A stretch of DNA of 41,736 nucleotides from Thermoproteota archaeon (GCA_027061785.1 JAMOVA010000068.1:1-41736); one strand, 5' to 3'. Counted from the first letter of the stretch, positions 32,408-40,625 are shown. Notes: a model not told the origin generated them from the sequence alone. Translations and numbers: made by a program.

Positions 32408-33358
32408 GGTAGTCGACGCGTTCGCTCTCAACATCACTAGGGTGGCCTCACCCTCCCTCCTCACCTCAACTAGTCCTCTCCCCTCCAACCGCCTTATCTT
32501 CCTCCAGACGGTTGTCCTGGGGGCCTGAACAGCCCTTATGATGTCGGCCTGCTTGGCCACGCCACCTCTCCTCTCCAACTCCCTCAAGATCTCATACTCT
32601 AGGGAGCCCTCCTTCAGATCATCGGCCATCCCACTCCTTCTTCTACTACGAAGGAGGATCGCCGAGGCAGCTGAGGCGAGAACGATGCCGCTTGCGACCA
32701 ATAGGACTATAGATTGGTTCGTTAGATCTTGAACTTGGTTTCCTTGACTCGTGGTACCGCTCGACCCCTCAGAAGGAGTGATGTAGGTATTTTCCATGGT
32801 TTTCACATCTGACCTCGAACCCGGGGAGTTCCTTTCACTGATAGGTTGACTCATCGGCCTGTGGGCTACCTTGTAGGAAAGGGACGCGGTACCGCCTGAG
32901 AACGAGATCCTAAGAGCTCCTCCCGACTGAGAGATCTCATCGGGCAGCTTGGAAAGGCCCACGATAACTAGCTGGGAAGGTACCACTACCGAAAGCCTGT
33001 CAACGTCAAGTTCCAACGTCAGGTTCCACATCACTCCGAACTTGGAGGTGAGTGAAGGCGTCTGATAGAATATGGAGACCTCCCTGCTCCCTAAAGTTTG
33101 TACTATGAGGAAGGAGCCATCTAGCGAGTAATTGAGGGGTATGCCTCTCTCATTGACCACCATGAGGTTGTGTGGCTCACCATCTAGTCTGATAATAAGC
33201 CCTGAGCTGGTCTCATTGAGCCTGATAGTGATCGTAACATCCACCCATCCGTCCGGAAAGAGCACCACCTCAGCCGTTGCCGAGCTTCCGGGCTGGGCTT
33301 GAGCAGAGACAAGCACTAGAGTCAGCGAGAGCAGGAGAACCTTTGGCAGGTATCTCAT
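32357..33358 (-). CDS. Membrane-anchored winged-helix regulator with outer sensor domain
   Basis: A 333-residue protein with a signal helix (about 1-22), an outer beta-rich domain (23-180) and a Ser/Thr-rich linker. One membrane helix follows (about 217-239), then a basic cytoplasmic part with a winged helix (YEILRELERRGGVAKQADIIRAV then TTVWRKIRRLEGRGLVEVRREG). This topology lets an outside signal act directly on DNA binding. I choose ATG 33358 because GGGGAGGTGA stands just upstream. The start follows the His-rich secreted protein gene by 47 nt on the same strand, so that protein may be its ligand or target (inference). The ligand is unknown. Confidence 0.72.
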   Translation of the reverse strand: MRYLPKVLLLSLTLVLVSAQAQPGSSATAEVVLFPDGWVDVTITIRLNETSSGLIIRLDGEPHNLMVVNERGIPLNYSLDGSFLIVQTLGSREVSIFYQTPSLTSKFGVMWNLTLELDVDRLSVVVPSQLVIVGLSKLPDEISQSGGALRISFSGGTASLSYKVAHRPMSQPISERNSPGSRSDVKTMENTYITPSEGSSGTTSQGNQVQDLTNQSIVLLVASGIVLASAASAILLRSRRRSGMADDLKEGSLEYEILRELERRGGVAKQADIIRAVQAPRTTVWRKIRRLEGRGLVEVRREGEATLVMLRANASTTSPDLPDGHQPLGSGGD

Positions 33359-33405
33359 CACTTCACCTCCCCTTCCCCTAAAAAGAGAGGGGACATTGAG
33401 GGAGA

Positions 33406-34323
33406 TCACCTACCGTGAGCGCGATCCGCCTCTCCTCGACCTCCCCTATCTTCACCTCTCATCGTTTGGGGCTTAACAGGACCAGGACTCGCAGAGGTGG
33501 TGGTACTAGGCGTTCCGTGCGAGTGATCCTCATGCCCGTGCTGATGGGTGTAGTTCATCGCCGCACTGGAGTTCCCCATCGCTCCTGCCTTCACCATTCC
33601 CCTAGCCCTCTCCATGACCTCTTTCGGTGCACCACTCAGGTTCACTATCGTGGCGTTTTCAGGTACTTTAGCCTTCATGTGTTCTCTCACCCTCTCAGTG
33701 ATCTCCTCCATAGCCTTGTATGCCTCCCTTATCTTGCTCTCGACCTTCATCATGAGACTCATGGCCTCATCAGTCTTGTTCTGCATCAGCAGGAGGTTGG
33801 CCTGCTGCATGAGCCTTTCAGCTTCCCTCAAGTGCCCCATCACAGGGGTAACGTTCACGGTAGAGTTAGCCCTCATTACTGCTTTCATGACCCTAGAGAG
33901 CAGCATTTGAGTCCTGTTGAGCTGCCCTATGGCCGTGGCATTTATTGTATCCGCAGCCTCACCTTCGGCAACCTCACATTTATACAGGGTCCGGTAAGCA
34001 TTCCCTATCATGTTGATGGCCCTCATTACCAAGCTTTCAGCCTGACGATAGTTCCCTACGCTCATCGAATTTTCCGCACTCTCAATGAGGGAGTCAGCCT
34101 TGGACAGGGTATCGTTCACCGCCTGAAGGGCGCTGGAGCACTCTGGGCTGGTGGTGCTGATCGAGGATACAGTTCCCAAGAGGTCTTCCTTCGCCTGAGT
34201 GTACACCCCTATGAGGGCCTGTACCACATCTTGGTTGGTGGCAGCTACCGGGATGACAACAGCCAAGATCCCTATCAGCAGGGCAGCAGCCAGCTTACTT
34301 GATGCAGGAAATCCTAAACTCAT
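33406..34323 (-). CDS. Secreted alpha-helical protein with His-rich tail
   Basis: A 305-residue protein with a signal helix (about 5-28) and long amphipathic helices with many NxT/NxS sites. Repeated heptad-like blocks (SADSLIESAENSM, AERLMQQANLLLMQ, MKVESKIREAYKAMEE) suggest a helical bundle or coiled coil. Near the C-terminus HQHGHEDHSHG precedes a Ser/Thr/Pro tail and an R/G-rich end, and may bind Ni, Zn or Cu. Two cysteines (about 62 and 117) could pair. No family recognised. ATG 34323 has GGGGTGAT upstream. The downstream membrane regulator is probably in the same operon. Confidence 0.65.
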   Translation of the reverse strand: MSLGFPASSKLAAALLIGILAVVIPVAATNQDVVQALIGVYTQAKEDLLGTVSSISTTSPECSSALQAVNDTLSKADSLIESAENSMSVGNYRQAESLVMRAINMIGNAYRTLYKCEVAEGEAADTINATAIGQLNRTQMLLSRVMKAVMRANSTVNVTPVMGHLREAERLMQQANLLLMQNKTDEAMSLMMKVESKIREAYKAMEEITERVREHMKAKVPENATIVNLSGAPKEVMERARGMVKAGAMGNSSAAMNYTHQHGHEDHSHGTPSTTTSASPGPVKPQTMRGEDRGGRGEADRAHGR

Positions 34324-34422
34324 CAAATCACCCCAGTAAGTCCGATCGAGAGAGCGAGAGATAAGGACAGCGTCCGGACGATGGGCGCCCAGTGGGCACT
34401 CGTAGAGGAGAGGTCTAGGGGG

Positions 34423-34632
34423 TCACAGCTGTTTGGGAAGGAGCTTGTTCAATGCCTCCACATTCCACGGATGAACCGTCCTCCTTCTCCTATCGATCGG
34501 TATGCCTCTCTTTCTGGCCTCTGTTATTGAAATACCAGCTTCTTTAAGCTCTCCCAGGCTGAATCCCCTGCCCAACCTCTTCCTCTTGATCTTCCTAGTG
34601 GAGGTCAGGACCAAGGGGCTCAGCGACCTCAT
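34423..34632 (-). CDS. Ribosomal protein eL13 (L13e)
   Basis: A short basic protein with the conserved L13e block GRGFSLGELKEAGISITEA, followed by GIPIDRRRRTVHPWNVEALNKLL. It is part of the large ribosomal subunit in eukaryotes and a subset of archaea, mainly Thermoproteota and Korarchaeota, so it also informs on lineage. I choose ATG 34632 (69 residues): GTTTATTATG at about 34662-34653 on this strand stands at the right distance for a leaderless transcript. An ATG at 34656 is possible but lies within that box. Confidence 0.88.
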   Translation of the reverse strand: MRSLSPLVLTSTRKIKRKRLGRGFSLGELKEAGISITEARKRGIPIDRRRRTVHPWNVEALNKLLPKQL

Positions 34633-34651
34633 AAGTAGTCGGTGGGGGGTG

Positions 34652-34702
34652 GGCATAATAAACCTAACAGAACTCTGGCGGAGTAACCTTCAAATAATAT
34701 TT
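34652..34702. promoter_or_regulatory. Divergent promoter region, eL13 / TrmB-like regulator
   Basis: Minus-strand GTTTATTATG (34662-34653) fits eL13. On the plus strand CATAATAAA (34656-34664) or CAAATAATATTT (34690-34701) could serve the regulator. The choice between them decides whether the regulator starts at TTG 34701/34710 or further down. Confidence 0.45.
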
Positions 34703-35522
34703 GGACCTATTGGTACAAGGTGCGAAGATAGAGGAAGATTTCTTAATTTCGAGACTCAAAAATATACTTCACTTGACGGAGTATGAAGCTAGGGCATACC
34801 TAGCCTTGATCATGCACGGAAGTATGACCGTGGGGGAATTGAGCAAGTTGAGCGGTGTCCCCCGGGCTAAATGCTACGAAACTGTGAGGAATCTCGTGAG
34901 GAAGGGCATGGTGGTAATGGTGAGTAGTAAGCCCGCCAAGTATGCGCCCCTGCCTGCTGAAGAGGGAATAGCCAACAGAATGGAGCAGCTGAAGAGGGAG
35001 ATCGAGAGAAAGGCGATGGAGGCCGAGCGTCTCTTAGATGAGATAAGGGAGATCAGTGGTCAAGGATCTATCAGGGAGGCACAGATGATGATAATAGAGA
35101 GCCACGAAGCAGTGCTCTCCAACTCGGTTAAGGATGCCGTAAACGCGGAGAGGGAGGTGCTGGTGGCGCTCTCTCAGAAGCCCGCTAAGATAGAATGGAG
35201 CAAGTATGCCAAGGATCTCATGGGTTGCGTGAGGAGGGGAGTGAGATTCAGATTCCTAGTACCCTCTCTTAACGTGTTCAGTAACAGATTCAGGGAGATA
35301 CTGGAGAAGAGCACGCTGGAGCCCCCATCAGGTAACTTAGTGGAGATCAAGGAAACGAAAGCTGTGAGAATGCCCTTCGTGGTCATAGATGGCGATATAA
35401 CCTATCTCTACATAACAGATCCCAAGACGAATACCCTCAGGACTGCCGTCAGGATAAGAGACAACAGAATGGCGGAGCAGATGAGGGAACTCTTCGACAG
35501 GTACTGGGAGATGAGTCACTAG
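34701..35522 (+). CDS. TrmB-like transcription regulator
   Basis: The N-terminal winged helix LTEYEARAYLALIMHGSMTVGELSKLSGVPRAKCYETVRNL matches TrmB. A coiled coil follows (EQLKREIERKAMEAERLLDEIREI, about 95-120). The C-terminal half has a phospholipase D-like effector fold (AQMMIIESHEAVLSNSVKDAV, FLVPSLN, MPFVVIDGDITYLYITDP), which in TrmB binds sugars. The 273-residue length is normal for short TrmB proteins. Start is unsure among TTG 34701, TTG 34710 and possibly ATA 34728 (after GGTG). It faces the small TIGR04076-like gene tail to tail with a 4-nt overlap. Target genes unknown. Confidence 0.8.
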   Translation: MDLLVQGAKIEEDFLISRLKNILHLTEYEARAYLALIMHGSMTVGELSKLSGVPRAKCYETVRNLVRKGMVVMVSSKPAKYAPLPAEEGIANRMEQLKREIERKAMEAERLLDEIREISGQGSIREAQMMIIESHEAVLSNSVKDAVNAEREVLVALSQKPAKIEWSKYAKDLMGCVRRGVRFRFLVPSLNVFSNRFREILEKSTLEPPSGNLVEIKETKAVRMPFVVIDGDITYLYITDPKTNTLRTAVRIRDNRMAEQMRELFDRYWEMSH

Positions 35523-35830
35523 CTCTTGCTCTCCCGTTTCAGCCTGGTGAGCCTGAAAACGACAGTCCCGCCGCATGTGAGCGGTGGTCCGGGATCAGGG
35601 CACTGCACGCGCCCGATATCTCCCTCACCTATTCCCAACTGATCCGCGGGCACTCCATGGGAGAAAGGGGAAAGAAGAGTCGCCATAGCAGTCAGGGCGT
35701 GGAGGCAGATCCTCACGCAATCCTTCCTCTCGATGTAAAAGCCCCTCAGGATGAAGAAATCGCCCTCGCGGTATCCGGCGGCACAGTGCCCTCGGACCTC
35801 CTCCACCTCTATCCTCACGTCGTACAGCAT
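35519..35830 (-). CDS. Small cysteine-containing protein, TIGR04076-like
   Basis: The 103-residue protein has VRIEVEEVRGHCAAGYREGDFFIL at the start, a central cysteine (DCVRICLHAL) and a CPDPGPPLTCGGTVVFRLTRL end. This follows the cysteine pattern of the small TIGR04076 family of unknown function, found in anaerobes and archaea. The gene starts six nt after the nicotinamidase stop, so the two are probably co-transcribed. A metal or redox role is only a guess from the cysteines. Confidence 0.6.
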   Translation of the reverse strand: MLYDVRIEVEEVRGHCAAGYREGDFFILRGFYIERKDCVRICLHALTAMATLLSPFSHGVPADQLGIGEGDIGRVQCPDPGPPLTCGGTVVFRLTRLKRESKS

Positions 35831-35836
35831 TGGAAA

Positions 35837-36418
35837 TCACCTCAAAAGTATCTCGTCCAATCTGACTAGGACCGCCCCTTCCCTCACCATCTCGTTCTTG
35901 GCTCTCTCCTCATCGCTCGGATCTATGCCCCTCACCGCATCCTCCACGACAAAGACCTCGAACCCCAACTTCAGCGCATCCAAGACTGTGGCCCTGACGC
36001 AGTACTCGGTCGCGACACCCCCCACGAAGAGCCTCCTAACCCCTCTCTTTTCAAGGATCTCTTTGAGGTTGGTCCCCTCGAAACCCGAGTACGCATCTTT
36101 ATCCCTATCCGTTGCCTTGGAGACTATCACAGCACCTTCAGGGACCGCCAGATCGGGGTGGAACTCGGCGCCCTCGCTCCCCTGAACGCAGTGAGGGGGC
36201 CAGGGACCACCCCTCTGTTTGAAGGATATGTGGTCGGGAGGGTGCCAGTCCCTAGTGTAGATCACGGTGAAACCTCTCTCGGCGAAATAGGAGATCAGGA
36301 CATTCAGGGGTGGCACGACCTCGTCCCCCTTGGGGACGGGAAGGGCGCCCCCGGGCATGAAGTCCCTCTGAACGTCCACCACGATGAGCGCTGGGTTCCG
36401 GACCGGTGCTACCCTCAT
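35837..36418 (-). CDS. pncA: Nicotinamidase (PncA-like isochorismatase family)
   Basis: Converts nicotinamide to nicotinate in NAD salvage. The 193-residue protein has the catalytic set Asp15 (VVDVQRDF), Lys101 (VSKATDRD) and Cys140 (VATEYCVRATVLDA). Metal ligands Asp57, His59 (TRDWHP) and His76 (PPHCVQG) have spacing matching archaeal nicotinamidases. ATG 36418 stands about 26 nt below a TATA-like box, so the transcript is probably leaderless. It is followed by the small TIGR04076-like gene. Confidence 0.88.
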   Translation of the reverse strand: MRVAPVRNPALIVVDVQRDFMPGGALPVPKGDEVVPPLNVLISYFAERGFTVIYTRDWHPPDHISFKQRGGPWPPHCVQGSEGAEFHPDLAVPEGAVIVSKATDRDKDAYSGFEGTNLKEILEKRGVRRLFVGGVATEYCVRATVLDALKLGFEVFVVEDAVRGIDPSDEERAKNEMVREGAVLVRLDEILLR

Positions 36419-36439
36419 AAGGTGAATGTGAGCGTGGAT

Positions 36440-36449
36440 CTCATAAACT
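36440..36449 (-). promoter_or_regulatory. TATA-like box of the nicotinamidase gene
   Basis: AAGTTTATGA on the minus strand stands 22-31 nt before the ATG at 36418, with no ribosome binding site between, consistent with leaderless expression. Confidence 0.5.
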
Positions 36450-36473
36450 TAGAAAGGTGGAGGATGTGGAGGA

Positions 36474-37520
36474 TCAGACCTCCAGCTCATCCAAGAAGTC
36501 GGGAATCCAGGAGAACATGTCCTGCGAGACCTTGGCCACCATGTCCACTCCAACTACCTCGCTGGGGTAGACGGGGATGTAGGACCTCACCAAGGATCCG
36601 AGATCCCTCTCTATCTCGGCCATGTACCCCAGCTGCTCCCTGTACTTATTCCTTATGTACTCGTTCGTCGTCGCCTCAGCGACGGCCTTCGGTATCACCT
36701 GATTCACGATGACCCCGCCGACGGGTATGTCGAAGCCCCTCACCATCTTGATGAACCTCTTCACCACCGCTATTGGCAGGGAAAGGGGCAGCGTGACGAA
36801 GAAGAACGCGGTGAGTTCATCGTTGAGCAGGATGTCCTTGACCCTGTTGAACCTGTCCTGCATGGACAGCAGGTCGGCCATGAGGGGATCCTTCTTTATC
36901 TCCTCCATCACCTTCTCCTTGCGGAAGGACAGCTTCACCCTGAGGGACAAGGCTTCCTTCCTACTCTCGATCATCCTCTCAAGCCATAGACCGTATATCT
37001 TGCTCAAGCCTATCAGCCTGGCCGCGTTCGCAACGGCGGCGGTGTCGAAGACGACCACATCGTACTCCTCACCCTGCTGGAGCACCACGTCCATCATCTT
37101 GTCGAACATGGCCGACTCTTGGAAGGCCGGGTTCGTAGTGGCTATGTCGATGAAGGGCTTGGGATCCATGGGTATGTCCGCCCACTTCAGGAACTCCGAA
37201 AGCCTCTTCGCTATGTTCTGCTTGTACTTCTCCACAACATCATCTATCTCCACCTCGAGGGCGTAGAGGTTAGGAGCCCCCTCTACGGGCTTTATGGCTC
37301 CTCCTCTCAGGTCCTGACCGAACAGGCTTGACAGCGAGTGCACGGGGTTGAGGGACACGAGGAGAGTCTTCTTCCCATCCTTGGCGAACCTGTAAGCTAA
37401 ACCAGCAGCGGATACGGTCTTCCCAACGCCTCCCTTACCCCCAGTGAAGAGGAACTTGAGCTTGGGCTTTTGAGAGAGAAACTCGGGCATCAACACCTTC
37501 TCCTCCAGGCTCACCACCAT
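36474..37520 (-). CDS. Get3/ArsA-like ATPase with altered switch regions
   Basis: A 348-residue deviant-P-loop ATPase (GKGGVGKT, residues 28-35) of the Get3/ArsA family, whose members target tail-anchored proteins or drive arsenite efflux. Unlike its neighbour it lacks the switch I aspartate: the STDPAH position reads SLNPVH with Asn58. Its switch II is FDTAAVANAARLI rather than DTAPTGH. There are no cysteines at all, so neither the Get3 zinc CxxC nor ArsA metal-binding cysteines exist. The hydrophobic middle (AFFFVTLPLSLPIAVVKRFI) is typical. The start overlaps the end of the other ATPase gene by 10 nt. I expect a pseudo-catalytic partner in a heterodimer (inference). Confidence 0.8.
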   Translation of the reverse strand: MVVSLEEKVLMPEFLSQKPKLKFLFTGGKGGVGKTVSAAGLAYRFAKDGKKTLLVSLNPVHSLSSLFGQDLRGGAIKPVEGAPNLYALEVEIDDVVEKYKQNIAKRLSEFLKWADIPMDPKPFIDIATTNPAFQESAMFDKMMDVVLQQGEEYDVVVFDTAAVANAARLIGLSKIYGLWLERMIESRKEALSLRVKLSFRKEKVMEEIKKDPLMADLLSMQDRFNRVKDILLNDELTAFFFVTLPLSLPIAVVKRFIKMVRGFDIPVGGVIVNQVIPKAVAEATTNEYIRNKYREQLGYMAEIERDLGSLVRSYIPVYPSEVVGVDMVAKVSQDMFSWIPDFLDELEV

Positions 37521-38512
37521 AGCAGGTCCCTCCTCGAGTGCATCAGGTCCTCAGCGACCTTCGCAATCATCTCCAATCCCTTTGGTTCCCTATCGTACAT
37601 GGGGATTAGTGCCGCAACGAGATCACCGAACTTCTCTCTTATTTCAAGCAGGTGCTTCTCCTGCATCTCTATCTTCTTCCTCAGGAGTTCGGGCAGGTCA
37701 GGCTTGTTTAACAGGTCCCTAGGATATATCTGGTTGACCACCACGCCGGACATCTCTATGTTCAGCTCCCTGAACATCTCCAGCGCGCGTTCCGTGTCCA
37801 GTATGGCCATCTTCTCCGGCACCATCACCATGAAGAAGGCTGTCTTCTCGGAGTTGGTCATCAGCTCGGTGAAGGTGGTCATCTTCTTCCTTATCTCCTC
37901 CAGCTCCTTCAGGACCATGTCCTCGGTCTGCATCCCTCCCTTCAGGGTAGCAGCGACGGCCTCGTACTCAGCTGCCTCCTTCCTAGCTTCAGTTATCTTG
38001 TCCACCCAGGCGCTGAGGATCTCCGCCATCGCCACCATCCTGACCCCGTGGCCGAAGGGAGGCATGTCGAAGACGTAGAGGTCGTACTCACCCGAGGCCA
38101 CCAGATCCGCCATAGCATCGTAAGTCGCGGATTCGTACATCGCGGGCTCGGCGGAGGTGCTATCTATGTACTCCTCAATCTCCTTGGGGAGTTCCTCCAG
38201 TCCATACATGTCCAGTATCTTCTGCTTGATCTCCTGCTGGTATTCGGCTATCTTCTTGTCAGCGTCTATCTCCACCACGTAAAGGTTGGGCGCCACCTCC
38301 ACGACTCCCTTGCCGAAGAGGTCCCTCTCGAAGATGTCGCTGAGGGAAGCTTGGGGATCCGTGCTGAAGCAGAGGACCTTCTTCCCCTCATTCACGGCCA
38401 TGTGGTAGCTCAGGGCGGCGCTGCTCGTCGTCTTTCCCAGGCCACCTTTTCCGGCGAACACCACGACCTCTATATCCGGCTTTCTCGCGAAGAACTCAGC
38501 TAAACCCACCAT
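37511..38512 (-). CDS. Get3/ArsA-like ATPase, catalytically complete member of the pair
   Basis: The 333-residue protein has P-loop GKGGLGKT (21-28), switch I FSTDPQASLSDIF with Asp52 present, and switch II FDMPPFGHGVRMV, close to the DTAPTGH pattern. A helical middle with VNQIYPRDLLNKPDLPELLRKKI corresponds to the client-binding region. No zinc CxxC is present. It is paralogous to the following ATPase over its full length. Upstream, 35 nt away, is small protein A, and before it CstA. The four genes share strand and tight spacing and look like one operon. ArsA is unlikely, given no arsenite cysteines and no ArsB. Confidence 0.85.
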   Translation of the reverse strand: MVGLAEFFARKPDIEVVVFAGKGGLGKTTSSAALSYHMAVNEGKKVLCFSTDPQASLSDIFERDLFGKGVVEVAPNLYVVEIDADKKIAEYQQEIKQKILDMYGLEELPKEIEEYIDSTSAEPAMYESATYDAMADLVASGEYDLYVFDMPPFGHGVRMVAMAEILSAWVDKITEARKEAAEYEAVAATLKGGMQTEDMVLKELEEIRKKMTTFTELMTNSEKTAFFMVMVPEKMAILDTERALEMFRELNIEMSGVVVNQIYPRDLLNKPDLPELLRKKIEMQEKHLLEIREKFGDLVAALIPMYDREPKGLEMIAKVAEDLMHSRRDLLWW

Positions 38513-38547
38513 GGAACCACTCTCCCATCTTATCCTCTTCTATCCCA

Positions 38548-38871
38548 TCAGCCGCTCAGCAGGTCGGTGAAGTCCCTCTCCCTGAACAGCCTCTCCTTCC
38601 AAGACTTTATGTTTGGGACCACGTAGGGCAGGATCTTCAGCGAGTAATAGGGCGGGATTATCGGGAAGCCCAGCATGTCACCCAGAGTCATCAGCATGAA
38701 GAGGTGCTCCATGTGCATCCTAGTCTTCAGGGCTGCAGTGGCCGCTCCGTGGACAGCGAAGCCGTAGAGCACTCCCTTAAGGGCCTCAGAAACTCCCTCC
38801 TTCTTCTCTTCCTCCTTTTCCTTCTTCTTCCTACCGAATAATGGTATAGGAATCACCTCCCAATCGGACAT
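38548..38871 (-). CDS. Small hydrophobic protein A with RERD motif
   Basis: A 107-residue protein from ATG 38871: a charged segment (RKKKEKEEEKK, 14-24), then mostly hydrophobic MEHLFMLMTLGDMLGFPIIPPYYSLKI segments (written here in part: MEHLFMLMTLGDMLG, IIPPYYSLKI). It ends in LPYVVPNIKSWKERLFRERD (81-100). The same end occurs in small protein B (40747-41025), so they are paralogues. No named family recognised. Start is odd: the ATG has no ribosome binding site, yet a full GGGAGGTGAT lies inside the frame at 38861-38852, five nt before an ATA codon (38847). It sits between cstA and the two ATPases, suggesting a partner or client of one of them. Confidence 0.65.
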   Translation of the reverse strand: MSDWEVIPIPLFGRKKKEKEEEKKEGVSEALKGVLYGFAVHGAATAALKTRMHMEHLFMLMTLGDMLGFPIIPPYYSLKILPYVVPNIKSWKERLFRERDFTDLLSG

Positions 38872-38891
38872 GAAAAAGGGAAATAAAAGGT

Positions 38892-40625
38892 TTAGGGAGA
38901 GACAGCTTTGGCCTCTACTTCTCCTCTTTTCGCCTTGAAGTAAGCGTTCCAGAGGGCATAGCTCATGTAGATGCCCAGCACGAAGAGTATTATTCCTATG
39001 ACGAAGAATAGCGCGTTGAGGGCCCACGCCGCCCCAGGATACTGGGTAAGCGGTGGTTTCGCTAGAGGCTTCTTTATACCGAAGGTGCTCAACCCGAAGG
39101 TGTATATCTCCCAGAGTAAGGCCGAAAGGGTTACTACCGTCATGAAGGCGGCTGGCACGGCGGAGTACCACGAGGGCTTGTTCATCTTAGCCACGTAGAA
39201 GGCCACCAGCGTGAGGGCCATGGCCGCCAGCAGCTGGTTGCTACCTCCGAAGTATATCCACAGGTTTATCCAGCTGCCAGTGAGTGCGAAGATTATTGGC
39301 AGTATCAGACCCGTAGCGGTAGCTATATACTTATTCCCGAGCCATGCCCAGGATCCCCTGAAGAGCTCGGCGCTGAACACACGCCAGTACCTGGTGACGA
39401 GGGCCTGCACGGTTATGGCGTATATAACGAGGAATATCGAGAAGAACGTCAGCAGATACGCCTTGGATGCATCTCCTCCGAGGAACGGAGCGGTCAGCAG
39501 GGTGGCCCCATTCACGAAGGCCGATATCTTACCCTTGGCTATGAGGTCGGGTGAAACCACCATGTAGGCAGCGAGGGCTGAGGTGGCGAGCAGGCCCTCG
39601 GTGAGCATCGCTCCAGCTCCCACGGGCCTGGCATCGGTCTCCACGTCAAGCTGCTTCCCAGTGGTGGAGGTGCTGACGAGGCTGTGCCATCCCGATATCG
39701 CACCGCATGCTATGGACACGAAGAGGATCGGGAATATCGGGCCGACATTCTCGACGTACCATCCCTTGAATGCTGGCTGGATGAGCTTTATGCCAGTGGC
39801 AGGAGATATGAGGGCACCGAATATTATCAGGAGGACACCTCCTATGGCCGGGAACACAGCCACGAAGTTCATCGGCGTTATGAACTTGGGGAGCGGAACT
39901 ATCGCTCCCACGAAGAGTATTATCGCGAGGATTATCGACCACACCTGAACTGACCACGGACCGAAGAAGTTCTTGGGCGGCCAAGCCACGGCAGTGCCTA
40001 TTCCAACGCTGATCAGCGTGAGTATTATCGCTAGGGCGGTGACCCCGAAGATGTTAGCCTTGTACTTGTAGAGGAGCTCTCCCACTATGAGACCGGTTAT
40101 TATGATGCCTATCGTAGCAATGAAGGAACCGGGGAAGACGTTCCAGAAGAGCGATACGAGGTATATGAACACCGCCGATATTATCAGTAGGTAGAAGAGC
40201 AGGTAAGCCAGCAGTATCTTCCTTCCCCTCTCACCTATGGCGTTGTAGACGAGGGGACCCATGGACCTGCCCTCGTTCCTGACCGTGAGCATTATGGTGC
40301 TGTAGTCTTGGACCCAGCCGATGAACATGTTCCCTATCACTATCCAGATGAGGGCCGGAAGCCAGCCGTAGGCGACCGCTATGAACGGTCCCAGGATGGG
40401 TCCTAGGGCGGCTATGCTCTTGAACTGGAATCCGTAGAGGACGTACCTGCTGACCGGGAAGTACTCCACGCCGTCCAAGTACATGTGAGCTGGTGTAACC
40501 CTCTTCTCGCTTACCTCCCAGATGTGCTCATCCACCCACTTGGCATACACGTAGTAGGCGAATCCGTAAGCAACTAGGGCCCCGATTATCCAGAGGGAGG
40601 GGGTCTCCAAGAACGCTACCTGCAT
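38892..40625 (-). CDS. cstA: CstA-like carbon starvation/peptide or organic acid transporter
   Basis: A polytopic protein of 577 residues with about 15 helices. CstA landmarks: KRVTPAHMYLDGVEYFPVSRYVLYGFQFKSIAALGPILGP early, GWLPALIWIVIGNMFIGWVQDYS, RNEGRSMGPLVYN, GAISGWHSLVSTSTTGKQL and FGGSNQLLAAMAL late (each quoted in part). Members import peptides or pyruvate-like compounds. ATG 40625 follows GGGGGGT. Here the gene heads a set with small protein A and two Get3-like ATPases. An inverted repeat lies about 100 nt upstream. Confidence 0.9.
   Translation of the reverse strand: MQVAFLETPSLWIIGALVAYGFAYYVYAKWVDEHIWEVSEKRVTPAHMYLDGVEYFPVSRYVLYGFQFKSIAALGPILGPFIAVAYGWLPALIWIVIGNMFIGWVQDYSTIMLTVRNEGRSMGPLVYNAIGERGRKILLAYLLFYLLIISAVFIYLVSLFWNVFPGSFIATIGIIITGLIVGELLYKYKANIFGVTALAIILTLISVGIGTAVAWPPKNFFGPWSVQVWSIILAIILFVGAIVPLPKFITPMNFVAVFPAIGGVLLIIFGALISPATGIKLIQPAFKGWYVENVGPIFPILFVSIACGAISGWHSLVSTSTTGKQLDVETDARPVGAGAMLTEGLLATSALAAYMVVSPDLIAKGKISAFVNGATLLTAPFLGGDASKAYLLTFFSIFLVIYAITVQALVTRYWRVFSAELFRGSWAWLGNKYIATATGLILPIIFALTGSWINLWIYFGGSNQLLAAMALTLVAFYVAKMNKPSWYSAVPAAFMTVVTLSALLWEIYTFGLSTFGIKKPLAKPPLTQYPGAAWALNALFFVIGIILFVLGIYMSYALWNAYFKAKRGEVEAKAVSP

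Noticed and set aside
33415-34302. 295-residue open frame on the plus strand
   Set aside because: It lies wholly opposite the secreted His-rich protein gene, whose signal peptide, ribosome binding site and codon use are convincing. The antisense product is His/Pro/Arg-rich and has no recognisable fold.
34380-34405. GCCCA-G-TGGGC palindrome as a terminator or RNA hairpin
   Set aside because: The loop would be a single base, which cannot form a hairpin, and no T run follows.
36474-38512. ArsA arsenite pump ATPase
   Set aside because: The proteins lack arsenite-binding cysteines, are encoded as two separate chains, and no ArsB or ArsR gene is present.
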